Shown here in pieces: positions 1-6,840 of a stretch of DNA of 21,364 nt (the first letter of the stretch is position 1; each line of letters opens with the position of its first letter). The notes below the pieces were generated by a model. That model had not been told where the DNA came from. It did no database searches and saw only the letters and a list, made by a program, of their open reading frames with translations. Location of the stretch: positions 1 through 21,364 of the forward strand of contig CAMCIP010000007.1 of NCBI GenBank assembly GCA_945874855.1. The letters run 5' to 3'. The DNA comes from Brevundimonas vancanneytii. GTDB taxonomy: Bacteria; Pseudomonadota; Alphaproteobacteria; Caulobacterales; Caulobacteraceae. The translations under genes and the position numbers were made by a program.

Positions 1-303
1 GTCGGGTGCGCGGTCCAGCAGGATCGGACGGCCCTCGACTTCCAGCAGGTCCAGCAGGGCAGCCTCCGCGCCGTGCATCGGCACGGCGCCGACCCGCTCT
101 GCCCAGCGCGCCGCCAGCAGACTCTTGCCGCTGCCCGCCGGGCCGGTCAGGGCCAGCACGGGCATCAGGCCGTCGGGCCAGAGGTCCAGCCGCGCCGCCG
201 CCGCCGCATTGCTGGTCGAGACGACGAAACCGGCCGCCCGGTCTTCGGCCTCGCGCGTCAGCGCGAGGCGCATCTGTCTGTCGGGAGAGTCGTCGGTCGG
301 CAT
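1..303 (-). CDS. hdaA: Hda/HdaA-like DnaA-regulatory AAA+ protein, N-terminal part only (cut by window edge)
   Basis: Only the first 101 codons are present; the gene runs off the left edge. From the ATG at 303 the protein has a short N-terminal stretch, a 'FVVSTSNAAAAARLD' segment as in DnaA/Hda proteins, and a Walker A loop GPAGSGKS (Lys about residue 60) followed by LLAARWAE. The family is known to act on DnaA: Hda, with the sliding clamp, promotes hydrolysis of DnaA-bound ATP and limits re-initiation; HdaA does this in Caulobacter. The very short stretch before the ATPase core, with no DnaA domain I, argues for Hda rather than DnaA. A second in-frame ATG lies at 273; neither start has a strong ribosome binding site. 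The gene is divergent from aspS. The Walker B, sensor and arginine-finger parts lie outside the window, so the symbol is a family-level call. Confidence 0.75.
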   Translation of the reverse strand, partial: MPTDDSPDRQMRLALTREAEDRAAGFVVSTSNAAAAARLDLWPDGLMPVLALTGPAGSGKSLLAARWAERVGAVPMHGAEAALLDLLEVEGRPILLDRAPD

Positions 304-474
304 GCCCGCCCCATAGCAGAGTCGGCGGCGATGCAGGGTGCGGCTGTGGGTCGTTTCGGGGACGCCCGGCCCGCGTCTGGGGACGGCCCGGCTTGACTTT
401 GCGGGGCGATGGTGCGCCCTTCCGGCCTCCCGAATTCCGCCGTTTCCGGCCCGATTTCCAAGACGATGACCGCC

Positions 475-2304
475 ATGCACGCCTACCGCTCCCATACCTG
501 CGGCGCCCTCCGTTCGGCAGACGCGGGGTCTTCCGTCCGCCTGTCCGGCTGGGTGCATCGCAAGCGCGACCACGGCGGCCTGCTGTTCATCGACCTGCGC
601 GACCACTACGGACTGACCCAGCTGGTGCTGCATCCCGAGACGCCGGGCTTCACCGTCGTCGAACGGGTGCGCGCCGAGAGCGTCATTCGCATCGACGGCG
701 AGGTCGTCCTGCGCGAGGCGGGCACGGTCAACGCCAACCTGCCGACCGGCGAGGTCGAGGTGCGGGTCAAGGCCGTCGAGGTCCTGTCCGAGGCCGCCGA
801 ACTGCCTCTGCCCGTCTTCGGCGAGCCGGAGTATCCGGAGGAGATCCGGCTGAAGCACCGCTATCTCGACCTGCGCCGCGAGACCCTGCACCGGAACATC
901 GTGCTGCGGTCGCAGGTGATCAGCTCGATCCGCCGCCGCATGGTCGATCAGGGCTTCCTGGAGTACCAGACCCCGATCCTGACGGCCTCCAGCCCCGAGG
1001 GCGCGCGCGACTTCCTGGTGCCCAGCCGTCTGCACCCGGGCAAGTTCTACGCCCTGCCGCAGGCCCCGCAGCAGTTCAAACAGCTGCTGATGGTCTCGGG
1101 CTTCGATCGCTATTTCCAGATCGCCCCCTGTTTCCGCGACGAGGACCTGCGGGCGGACCGGTCGCTGGAATTCTACCAGCTCGACGTCGAGATGAGCTTC
1201 GTCACCCAGGAGGACGTGTTCGCGGCCATCGAACCCGTCATGCACGGCGTGTTCGAGGAGTTCGCCGACGGCAAGGCGGTATCGCCGATTGCCGGAACCC
1301 ACAGCTTCACCAACGACTTCGGCCAGACCATGGAGCACGCCGGCTTCGAGCGCCTGACCTATGCCCAATCGATGGCCTGGTACGGCACGGACAAGCCGGA
1401 CACGCGCAACCCGATCAAGATGCGGGACGTCTCGGATCACTTCCGCGACGGCGGCTTCGGCCTGTTCAACAAGATCCTGGGGGCGGACGAGAAGAACGCC
1501 GTCTGGGCGATCCCTGCCCCGACCGGCGGCAGCCGCGCCTTTTGCGACCGGATGAACTCCTGGGCCCAGGGCGAGGGCCAGCCGGGCCTCGGCTACATCT
1601 TCTGGTCCGACGACCAGGGCGCCTGGGGCGGGCCGATCGCCAAGAACCTGGGTCAGGAGCCGACCGACCTCCTGATGACGGCGCTGGGTCTTGGCAAGGG
1701 CGACGCGGCCTTCTTCGCCGCCGGTCTGCCGGCGACCTTCGCCAAATTTGCGGGCCTGGCCCGTACCCGCGTGGCGACGGAACTGAAGCTGATCGACGAG
1801 GACCAGTTCAAGTTCTGCTGGATCGTCGACTTCCCGATGTTCGAATGGTCCGAGGAAGAGAAGAAGGTCGACTTCAGCCACAACCCCTTCTCGATGCCGC
1901 AGGGCGGGCTGGAGGCTCTGGAGACCCAGGACCCGCTGACCATCCGCGCCTATCAGTATGACATCGTCTGCAATGGCTATGAGCTGTGCTCGGGTGCCAT
2001 CCGGAACCACAAGGCCGAGATCATGCTCAAGGCCTTCGAGATCGCCGGCTATGACGCCTCGGTGGTCGAGGACCAGTTCGGCGGCATGCTGAACGCTTTC
2101 CGCTATGGCGCGCCGCCGCACGGGGGCCTCGCGCCGGGCATCGACCGCATCGTCATGCTGCTGGCCAATCAGACCGCGATCCGAGAGGTCATCGCCTTCC
2201 CTCTGAACCAGCAGGGCGAGGATCTGCTGATGAACGCCCCGACCGAGGCGGCGGACCGTCAACTGAAGGACGTGCACATCCGCACTGCCCTGCCGCTCAA
2301 ATAG
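475..2304 (+). CDS. aspS: Aspartyl-tRNA synthetase, probably the non-discriminating (Asp/Asn) type
   Basis: 609-aa class IIb synthetase that charges tRNA(Asp) with aspartate. An N-terminal OB-fold anticodon-binding domain (about 1-110) contains GWVHRKRDHGG. The catalytic domain shows motif 1 around FLEYQTPILTASSPEGARDF, motif 2 with FRDEDLRADR and EFYQLDVEMSF, and motif 3 GLAPGIDRIVMLL near the C-terminus; a bacterial GAD-type insert lies between motifs 2 and 3. Length fits the bacterial family. The open frame extends upstream to 409, but MHAYRSHTCG at 475 matches the family N-terminus; ATGs at 409 and 466 are less likely. His33 corresponds by motif to the His that marks AspRS enzymes also charging tRNA(Asn) in GatCAB-containing bacteria. 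It ends three bases from the convergent pentapeptide gene. A TTGACT hexamer at 393-398 is a possible -35 element, but no clear -10 follows. Confidence 0.97.
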   Translation: MHAYRSHTCGALRSADAGSSVRLSGWVHRKRDHGGLLFIDLRDHYGLTQLVLHPETPGFTVVERVRAESVIRIDGEVVLREAGTVNANLPTGEVEVRVKAVEVLSEAAELPLPVFGEPEYPEEIRLKHRYLDLRRETLHRNIVLRSQVISSIRRRMVDQGFLEYQTPILTASSPEGARDFLVPSRLHPGKFYALPQAPQQFKQLLMVSGFDRYFQIAPCFRDEDLRADRSLEFYQLDVEMSFVTQEDVFAAIEPVMHGVFEEFADGKAVSPIAGTHSFTNDFGQTMEHAGFERLTYAQSMAWYGTDKPDTRNPIKMRDVSDHFRDGGFGLFNKILGADEKNAVWAIPAPTGGSRAFCDRMNSWAQGEGQPGLGYIFWSDDQGAWGGPIAKNLGQEPTDLLMTALGLGKGDAAFFAAGLPATFAKFAGLARTRVATELKLIDEDQFKFCWIVDFPMFEWSEEEKKVDFSHNPFSMPQGGLEALETQDPLTIRAYQYDIVCNGYELCSGAIRNHKAEIMLKAFEIAGYDASVVEDQFGGMLNAFRYGAPPHGGLAPGIDRIVMLLANQTAIREVIAFPLNQQGEDLLMNAPTEAADRQLKDVHIRTALPLK

Positions 2305-2307
2305 GGG

Positions 2308-3246
2308 TCAGCGGTCGGCGACGACGACGTTTCGGACCCGGGGCGAGGCCGGCGCGCGGGGCGGCTGCGGCGGGCGGGTGGTCGCCATCCGTCCCCGGCA
2401 GACGTTGACCGTCAGGCCGCGCGGCAGGCGCGTCGAGGCGTCACCGCAGGCATCCGAGACCTGACCCTGGGTCAGGCCGCGCGCGCCGGACAGATCCGTC
2501 CCGCGGATGTCGGTGCGTTCGAAGGTGGCACCCTGGAAGTTGGTGCCGGCGAAGCTTCCGCCGGTCAGGCGCGCCCCGTCCAGCGAGGCCTCGCGGAAGT
2601 CGACTGCGCCGAAATTCCCGTTCGACAGATTGGACGCGTCGACAGAGGCCCCGTGGAAGTTGGCCGACCGGGCGTCGACGTTGGCCAGTGTCGTGCCGAA
2701 CAACTCCGCATCCGCCAAGTTGGCCCGCCGCAGGACGGCGCCGTTCATGTTGGCGCCTGCCAGTTCGGCACCGCTCAGATTTGCGGACGTCAGATCGGCG
2801 CTTGTGAAGACCGAACCCATGCCCTCCACGCCAGCCATGCTGGCGCCGACGAACCGGGCCGAGCCGAAGTTGGCCCCCACCAGTGTGGCTCCGCGCAGAT
2901 CGGCGCGCGAGAAGTCGGCGCCCGAAAAGTTGGAGCCGACCAGCTCGGCGCCGCGCAGATTGGCCCCGACCAGGGTCGAGCCGGTGAAGGTCGCCGAGAT
3001 GAAGGTGGCGCCGGAGAGGTCGCGGCCCGAGAGCTCGCACCGCACGCAGGAGCCGCCCAGCGACACGGTGCGCGCCACGTCAGGATCCTGACTGTAGTAG
3101 GGGGTCTGCGGCTTGACCACAAACCCGTCCTGCACCTCGCAATCAGTCGGCAGCGCAAGCTCGCGCGCGCGGACGGCGGTGGTCGTCACGGCCAGCGCTG
3201 CCGAGGCCACGAGGAGGAACAGGGAGGGGCGAGCCAACTTTGTCAC
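2308..3246 (-). CDS. Exported pentapeptide-repeat protein (larger paralogue)
   Basis: 312 aa. The N-terminus (LARPSLFLLVASAALAVTTTAVRA) looks like a Sec signal peptide, so the protein should be periplasmic or outer. Residues about 70-260 are tandem A(D/N)LXX pentapeptides (ANLRGAELVGSNFSGADFSR and similar), which in known structures form a right-handed quadrilateral beta-helix. The repeat block is framed by cysteines: C67-x2-C70 before it and C267-x15-C283 after it, the latter within ARGLTQ..(S/N).ACGD..TRLP.GL. A basic, proline-rich tail follows. The smaller neighbour has the same framing. The start is a GTG at 3246; the upstream GAGGA is only three bases away, so the in-frame TTG at 3237 is an alternative. 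No enzymatic motif is visible; binding or structural roles are possible, and the molecular function is unknown. Confidence 0.88.
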   Translation of the reverse strand: MTKLARPSLFLLVASAALAVTTTAVRARELALPTDCEVQDGFVVKPQTPYYSQDPDVARTVSLGGSCVRCELSGRDLSGATFISATFTGSTLVGANLRGAELVGSNFSGADFSRADLRGATLVGANFGSARFVGASMAGVEGMGSVFTSADLTSANLSGAELAGANMNGAVLRRANLADAELFGTTLANVDARSANFHGASVDASNLSNGNFGAVDFREASLDGARLTGGSFAGTNFQGATFERTDIRGTDLSGARGLTQGQVSDACGDASTRLPRGLTVNVCRGRMATTRPPQPPRAPASPRVRNVVVADR

Positions 3247-3308
3247 ACTTCCTCATTGATCCTAAAGCGGCGCGATCCCTACTTAAATCGACGTAAGGTC
3301 CGGGTCGC

Positions 3309-3818
3309 TCAGCAGGCGGGAATGCGAAGTCCCGGCGGCAGGCGGGTTGCTTCGTCGCCGCAGGCCTGATTCAGCCGTGCCTGCGTCAATCCGCGCGCGC
3401 CGTGCATCTGGGCGCCCGAGAAATTGGCCCCACCCAGCCGCGCTCCGGTAAAGGTCGCGCCGTCCAGATGAGCTCCGACGAAGCCGGCATTGGTCAGGTC
3501 GGCGCCCGAGAAGTTGGAGCTGGAGAAGACCGCGCCATAGGCGTCGACGTCCCTCAGGTCGGCGCCCGAGAAGTTGGTGCGGTTCATGACGACCAGCGAC
3601 AGCGCTGCCTGGCGCAACCGGCTGCGTGACAGGTTCAGGCCGCGCGCCTCCAACCCGGTGAAGTCGCCCTGGAACAGGTTGCAGCCCGCACAGCTGCGGC
3701 CCGCCTGCACCCGGGCGATCTGGCCCGCGTTCTGAGCCTGCGCGGGGGCGGCACCCAGCATCTGGATGGCCGAGACCAGGCCCAGGGTCACGAAGGCAGT
3801 CAGGATGGGGCGGGACAT
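3309..3818 (-). CDS. Exported pentapeptide-repeat protein (smaller paralogue)
   Basis: 169 aa. The start chosen is the ATG at 3818, preceded by GGAG at eight bases; the frame is open further upstream but without a better start. The N-terminus (MSRPILTAFVTLGLVSAIQM...APAQAQ) is a convincing signal peptide with an AQA-like cleavage site. The mature part has C43-x2-C46, then pentapeptide repeats (FSGADLRDVDAYGAVFSSSN, FSGADLTNAGFVGAHLDGAT), then ARGLTQARLNQACGDEATRL and a C-terminal Cys (C153, C169). Cysteine layout and tail match the larger paralogue, including identical spacing of the last pair, so the two probably arose by duplication. It lies 39 bases after the NrdJ-like gene and 62 bases before the larger paralogue on the same strand. 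Function not recognisable; the cysteines plausibly form disulfides capping the beta-helix (inference). Confidence 0.87.
   Translation of the reverse strand: MSRPILTAFVTLGLVSAIQMLGAAPAQAQNAGQIARVQAGRSCAGCNLFQGDFTGLEARGLNLSRSRLRQAALSLVVMNRTNFSGADLRDVDAYGAVFSSSNFSGADLTNAGFVGAHLDGATFTGARLGGANFSGAQMHGARGLTQARLNQACGDEATRLPPGLRIPAC
3494..3577. repeat. Direct repeat pair inside the smaller pentapeptide gene, with a related copy in the larger one
   Basis: The same 24 bases occur at 3494-3517 and 3554-3577 (core TCGGCGCCCGAGAAGTTGG), exactly 60 bp or four pentapeptides apart. A one-mismatch copy of the core is at 2915-2933 in the larger paralogue. They encode the reverse-strand NFSGAD unit. Such near-identical copies can arise through slippage, unequal crossing-over or gene conversion and could change repeat number; that consequence is inference. 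Confidence 0.85.
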
Positions 3819-3857
3819 GCGGGAAACTCCAACAGGGCCCGCGGCACACTGCAAGAA

Positions 3858-6254
3858 TCAGGCCTGGCCGGCAGGTTGTCCCTGAGATCGCGCGGTGGTT
3901 CCGCAGGTGTCGCACACTCTGACGGCGCCACGCTGCTGGACCGCCAGATCGCCACAGGCGGGGCAGGGGGCCTCGCCTTCCGTGGCGGCCTGTGCGGCCG
4001 GCCGCTCCTCGCGCGGCCGCCCGAAGGGCAGGACCACCAGATTGTCCGGCGCCGCGCCGCGCGCGAAGCCCTTGGAAATCAGGCTCGCCGCCGGCACGGC
4101 CTCGGCCTCCGCCTCGGCCGGCACGAAGCCGTCGCGATCCCCGCCGGCGGCCGCGTCGGCGAGGTCCTGGCGATCCAGATAGGACACGCCCAGCTCGCGG
4201 AAGATGTAGTCGAGGATCGAGGTCGCCGACCGGATCGAGTCATTGCCGGTTACCCGGCCGGACGGCTCGAACCGGGTGAAGGTGAAGGCGTCCACGAACT
4301 CGTCCAGCGGCACGCCGTATTGCAGGCCGATCGACACGGCGATGGCGAAATTGTTCATCAGGCTGCGGAAGGCGGCACCTTCCTTGTGCATGTCGATGAA
4401 GACCTCGCCCAGCTCACCGTCCTCGTATTCGCCGGTGTGGACGTAGACCTTGTGGCCGCCCACGGCCGCCTTCTGGATGTAGCCCTTGCGCCGGTCGGGC
4501 AGCTTTCGCCGCGCCCGTTCCCGTTCGACCACCCGCTCCACCACACGCTCTGCCGGGGCTGGGGCCGAAGCGGGTTCGGGACGCCGGGCGGGCGTGTCCT
4601 CGACGGGGCGCAGGTCGAGGGCGAAATCGGCCGGCGGCGCGGCGCGGGCAAGGCGCAGTCCGGCATCGCCGCGCGCGGCCGCCGCCTCCAGCAACCGCAC
4701 AGCCTCCTGCGGCGTGGTGCGCCAGTCGATCAGGCGGGGCCGCAGGTCCGGCGCGTCGCTGTGGGGGGCGATCACATCGGCCAGAGACGAGGCGACGCCC
4801 TCGGCGTCGTCCAGAAAAGGCGTCAGCGCCGTCGGGGCATCGGCCCAACCGGCCAGGGTCGCGACGCCCAGGGCGTGGGCCTCGGCCAGCTGGACGGCAG
4901 AGGCGTCGAAGCCCAGACGGCCGAGGACCCGGCGCTCACCGGGGTCAAGTCCAAGGACGTCACGGAGGAAGCCGGCGTCCTGCCAGGGCTCAGCCAGGGC
5001 CTGATCCAGCGTCTCGACCTGATCCAGGGCGATCTCCATCGCCTGCAGCTCGACGTCGGTGAGGCCAACCCGACGCAGGGCGGCGTGATCGATCCCGGGC
5101 GCGTCCGCCAGCGTGCGCCGTCCGAACAGCCGACGCTCGGCCGCCTCAACCAGCGCCGGATCGACCCGCGCCAGGGCGGCAGCCAGATGGGGCTCCAGCC
5201 GCCGCCCCGTCTCGCCGTCTGCCGTCTCGAAGATGTCGACAGCCGACCATCGGCCGCGTCCAAGGGCCAGGTTGGCCGAGGGGTCCCATCCGAACAGGTC
5301 CACCTTGCGGTCCGTTGCCCGGACGGCCCCGGCCAGGGCGTCAGCGAGGGCGCCCACCGTCGCGCAGGCCGCCTCGACGTCGCCGGCGGCCAGGGCCCGT
5401 TCGACCACGCCGGCCAGCTGCACCGTCAGGATCCCGCCGGCGTCCGTCAGTGACCGGGCGGCCAGGGTGACGAGTCGCGCGCCCACCGCGGTCTCGTCTG
5501 CTCCAAACATCGCTGCCATCACGGCCAGGTCCAGCGCGAGCCCGGCATTACCAGCCGAAAGCGGCCCGGTCGGCTCGAACCGGACCCCCAGATCGCCTGC
5601 CAGAAGGCCGACGATGATCGGGTCGGTGGCGTCAGGCAGGGCGTCGCGGGCCAGCCGCACGTCCAGCAGGTGGGGCGCGGCCGGATCAGGCACCTCGGCC
5701 TCGAAGACTTCCCCGCCGATCGCCCGGGCGATCTCGGCATGATCGGCACCCGCCTTCAGCGCCGCCCAGGCGGCCCGTGCCAGGGCCGGATTGCGCAGGG
5801 GGTCGCCGCAGTCGGCATCCGGACCTTCGCAGCGGCGCACCGCCTCTGAAACCGCCGTGAGGGCTCGCGATGCCGTCGCCACGGCCCCCGCTGCCAGACG
5901 CGCCCCGCGCCGGCGGGCCAGATGGCTGACCATACGCAAGCGCCCCCCGGCGTCCTGCGGGTCGATGGTCTCCGGGAGACCTTCAGGCACCGTGAAGGCC
6001 ACAAGGCCCAGCCGGACGGCGGCGGTCAGGTCCCCGGCGTCAGCAGCCGACGCGCCCAGCTCCTGCAGTCGTGCCGGGATCTCATCGAAGAGGTCGCCGT
6101 CCACGCCGCCGACCCAGTCGATCCAGGCGTCGAGGCGCGCGGCGGACCAGTCGGCCGGCGCGGCGACGACGACCATCCTGCCGCCGTGCGCGACCTCCCG
6201 ATCGATCAGGCGCACGCCCTCGGCGAGGTCGGCAAGTGAGGAGGTCGTTGGCAT
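3858..6254 (-). CDS. NrdJ-related TSCPD-domain protein lacking a recognisable ribonucleotide reductase catalytic core
   Basis: 798 aa; ATG at 6254 with GGAG eight bases upstream. Residues about 583-698 (from KLPDRRKGYIQKAAVGGHKV through SILDYIFRELGVSYLDR) are nearly what I recall as the C-terminal TSCPD module of long alphaproteobacterial B12-dependent ribonucleotide reductases, including the preceding ERVVERVVERER linker. The last 40 residues carry C764-x2-C767 and C781-x2-C784, like the NrdJ cysteine tail. Residues about 378-425 (LADAPGIDHAALRRVGLTD, then FLRDVLGL) also resemble the helical region after the NrdJ barrel. The rest is Ala/Leu/Asp-rich and helical. I see no finger-loop cysteine motif and no glycine-rich nucleotide-binding barrel, and the length is well below full NrdJ (about 1200 aa). 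It is therefore unlikely to reduce ribonucleotides. Possible roles are binding NrdJ, nucleotides or nucleic acid (inference). It may be the first gene of an operon with the two pentapeptide proteins. Confidence 0.82.
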   Translation of the reverse strand: MPTTSSLADLAEGVRLIDREVAHGGRMVVVAAPADWSAARLDAWIDWVGGVDGDLFDEIPARLQELGASAADAGDLTAAVRLGLVAFTVPEGLPETIDPQDAGGRLRMVSHLARRRGARLAAGAVATASRALTAVSEAVRRCEGPDADCGDPLRNPALARAAWAALKAGADHAEIARAIGGEVFEAEVPDPAAPHLLDVRLARDALPDATDPIIVGLLAGDLGVRFEPTGPLSAGNAGLALDLAVMAAMFGADETAVGARLVTLAARSLTDAGGILTVQLAGVVERALAAGDVEAACATVGALADALAGAVRATDRKVDLFGWDPSANLALGRGRWSAVDIFETADGETGRRLEPHLAAALARVDPALVEAAERRLFGRRTLADAPGIDHAALRRVGLTDVELQAMEIALDQVETLDQALAEPWQDAGFLRDVLGLDPGERRVLGRLGFDASAVQLAEAHALGVATLAGWADAPTALTPFLDDAEGVASSLADVIAPHSDAPDLRPRLIDWRTTPQEAVRLLEAAAARGDAGLRLARAAPPADFALDLRPVEDTPARRPEPASAPAPAERVVERVVERERARRKLPDRRKGYIQKAAVGGHKVYVHTGEYEDGELGEVFIDMHKEGAAFRSLMNNFAIAVSIGLQYGVPLDEFVDAFTFTRFEPSGRVTGNDSIRSATSILDYIFRELGVSYLDRQDLADAAAGGDRDGFVPAEAEAEAVPAASLISKGFARGAAPDNLVVLPFGRPREERPAAQAATEGEAPCPACGDLAVQQRGAVRVCDTCGTTARSQGQPAGQA

Positions 6255-6340
6255 GCCCGCGTCTCCGCTGGGGTCGGAACCTCAGTCTAGGCCTCGTGAG
6301 CCAGTTCGCGCAATAAATCTGGCGGTACGATTGCCGTTCA

Positions 6341-6355
6341 CCCACAAGATGTGGG
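6341..6355. repeat. Short perfect inverted repeat between divergent genes
   Basis: CCCACA-AGA-TGTGGG, a 6-bp perfect arm with a 3-base centre, lies between the divergent NrdJ-like gene (start 6254) and the NDUFA12-like gene (start 6448). No T-tract follows on either strand, so it is not a terminator. It could be an operator or a chance palindrome; no regulator is indicated. Confidence 0.4.
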
Positions 6356-6378
6356 GTCGTCGACGCAAAGGTCCACGC

Positions 6379-6408
6379 TGGACGCGGACGGCGTCGGTTT
6401 CTATGATC
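6379..6408 (+). promoter_or_regulatory. Candidate housekeeping promoter for the NDUFA12-DUF2155 pair
   Basis: TGGACGC (6379-6385) and TCTATGATC (6400-6408) are separated by 14 bases. They resemble the Caulobacter sigma-73 elements TTGACGS and GCTANAWC, with mismatches in each. The position, about 40 bases before the GTG at 6448, is suitable. This is a motif match by eye only. Confidence 0.3.
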
Positions 6409-6447
6409 GCGTCGCGCCCGCCCGGGGCGTCAGAGGAAGCCGTACGC

Positions 6448-6840
6448 GTGTTGAACAAACTTTTCGGCTGGTGGAACGGCGCGACGATCGGCACCCTGGT
6501 GACCGTCAAGAGCCGCGGCGATCACGTGGGCACGGACGAGTTCGGCAACCGCTATTTCCAGTCGCGCGACACCAAGAGCTACGACGGCCGTCGTCGCCGC
6601 TGGGTGCTCTACAACGGCTATGCCGACGCCTCGAAGGTGCCGCCCGATTGGCACGGCTGGCTGCGCTACACCTTCGACGAACCGCCCAGCGAGGACCCGC
6701 TGCTGCGAAAGGCCTGGGAGCGGGGCCATATGCCGAATCTCACTGGCACGCCGATGGCCTGGCTGCCCCCCGGGTCTTTGGCCGGTGAAGGACGTCGCCC
6801 CAAGGCCGACGGCGACTATGAGGCTTGGAGGCCCGAGTGA
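6448..6840 (+). CDS. NDUFA12-family NADH:ubiquinone oxidoreductase accessory subunit
   Basis: 130 aa from the GTG at 6448, preceded by GAGGA; the open frame is much longer upstream, but family similarity begins at LNKLFGWWNGATIGT. Diagnostic segments are VGTDEFGNRYFQ, the RRRRWVLYNGYADASKVPP stretch and DWHGWLRYTFDEPP, followed by PNLTGTP. The family is the bacterial counterpart of the 17.2-kDa mitochondrial complex I subunit (NDUFA12/B17.2), a membrane-extrinsic accessory or assembly protein of respiratory complex I at the inner membrane. Length is normal for alphaproteobacteria. The stop codon overlaps the GTG of the next gene in a GTGA arrangement, which suggests translational coupling. 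No other complex I gene is nearby, as is usual for this subunit. Confidence 0.92.
   Translation: MLNKLFGWWNGATIGTLVTVKSRGDHVGTDEFGNRYFQSRDTKSYDGRRRRWVLYNGYADASKVPPDWHGWLRYTFDEPPSEDPLLRKAWERGHMPNLTGTPMAWLPPGSLAGEGRRPKADGDYEAWRPE

Noticed and set aside
6..1961. 651-aa open frame overlapping aspS in another frame
   Set aside because: Arg/Pro-rich out-of-frame translation without motifs; aspS in the correct frame is complete.
3876..5453. 525-aa open frame opposite the NrdJ-like gene
   Set aside because: No family motif, His/Gly/Arg-rich shadow composition, and the opposite strand has a ribosome binding site and a conserved TSCPD module.
3858..6254. Calling this gene nrdJ, an active ribonucleotide reductase
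   Set aside because: Only C-terminal parts resemble NrdJ; the length and the missing catalytic motifs do not fit an active enzyme.
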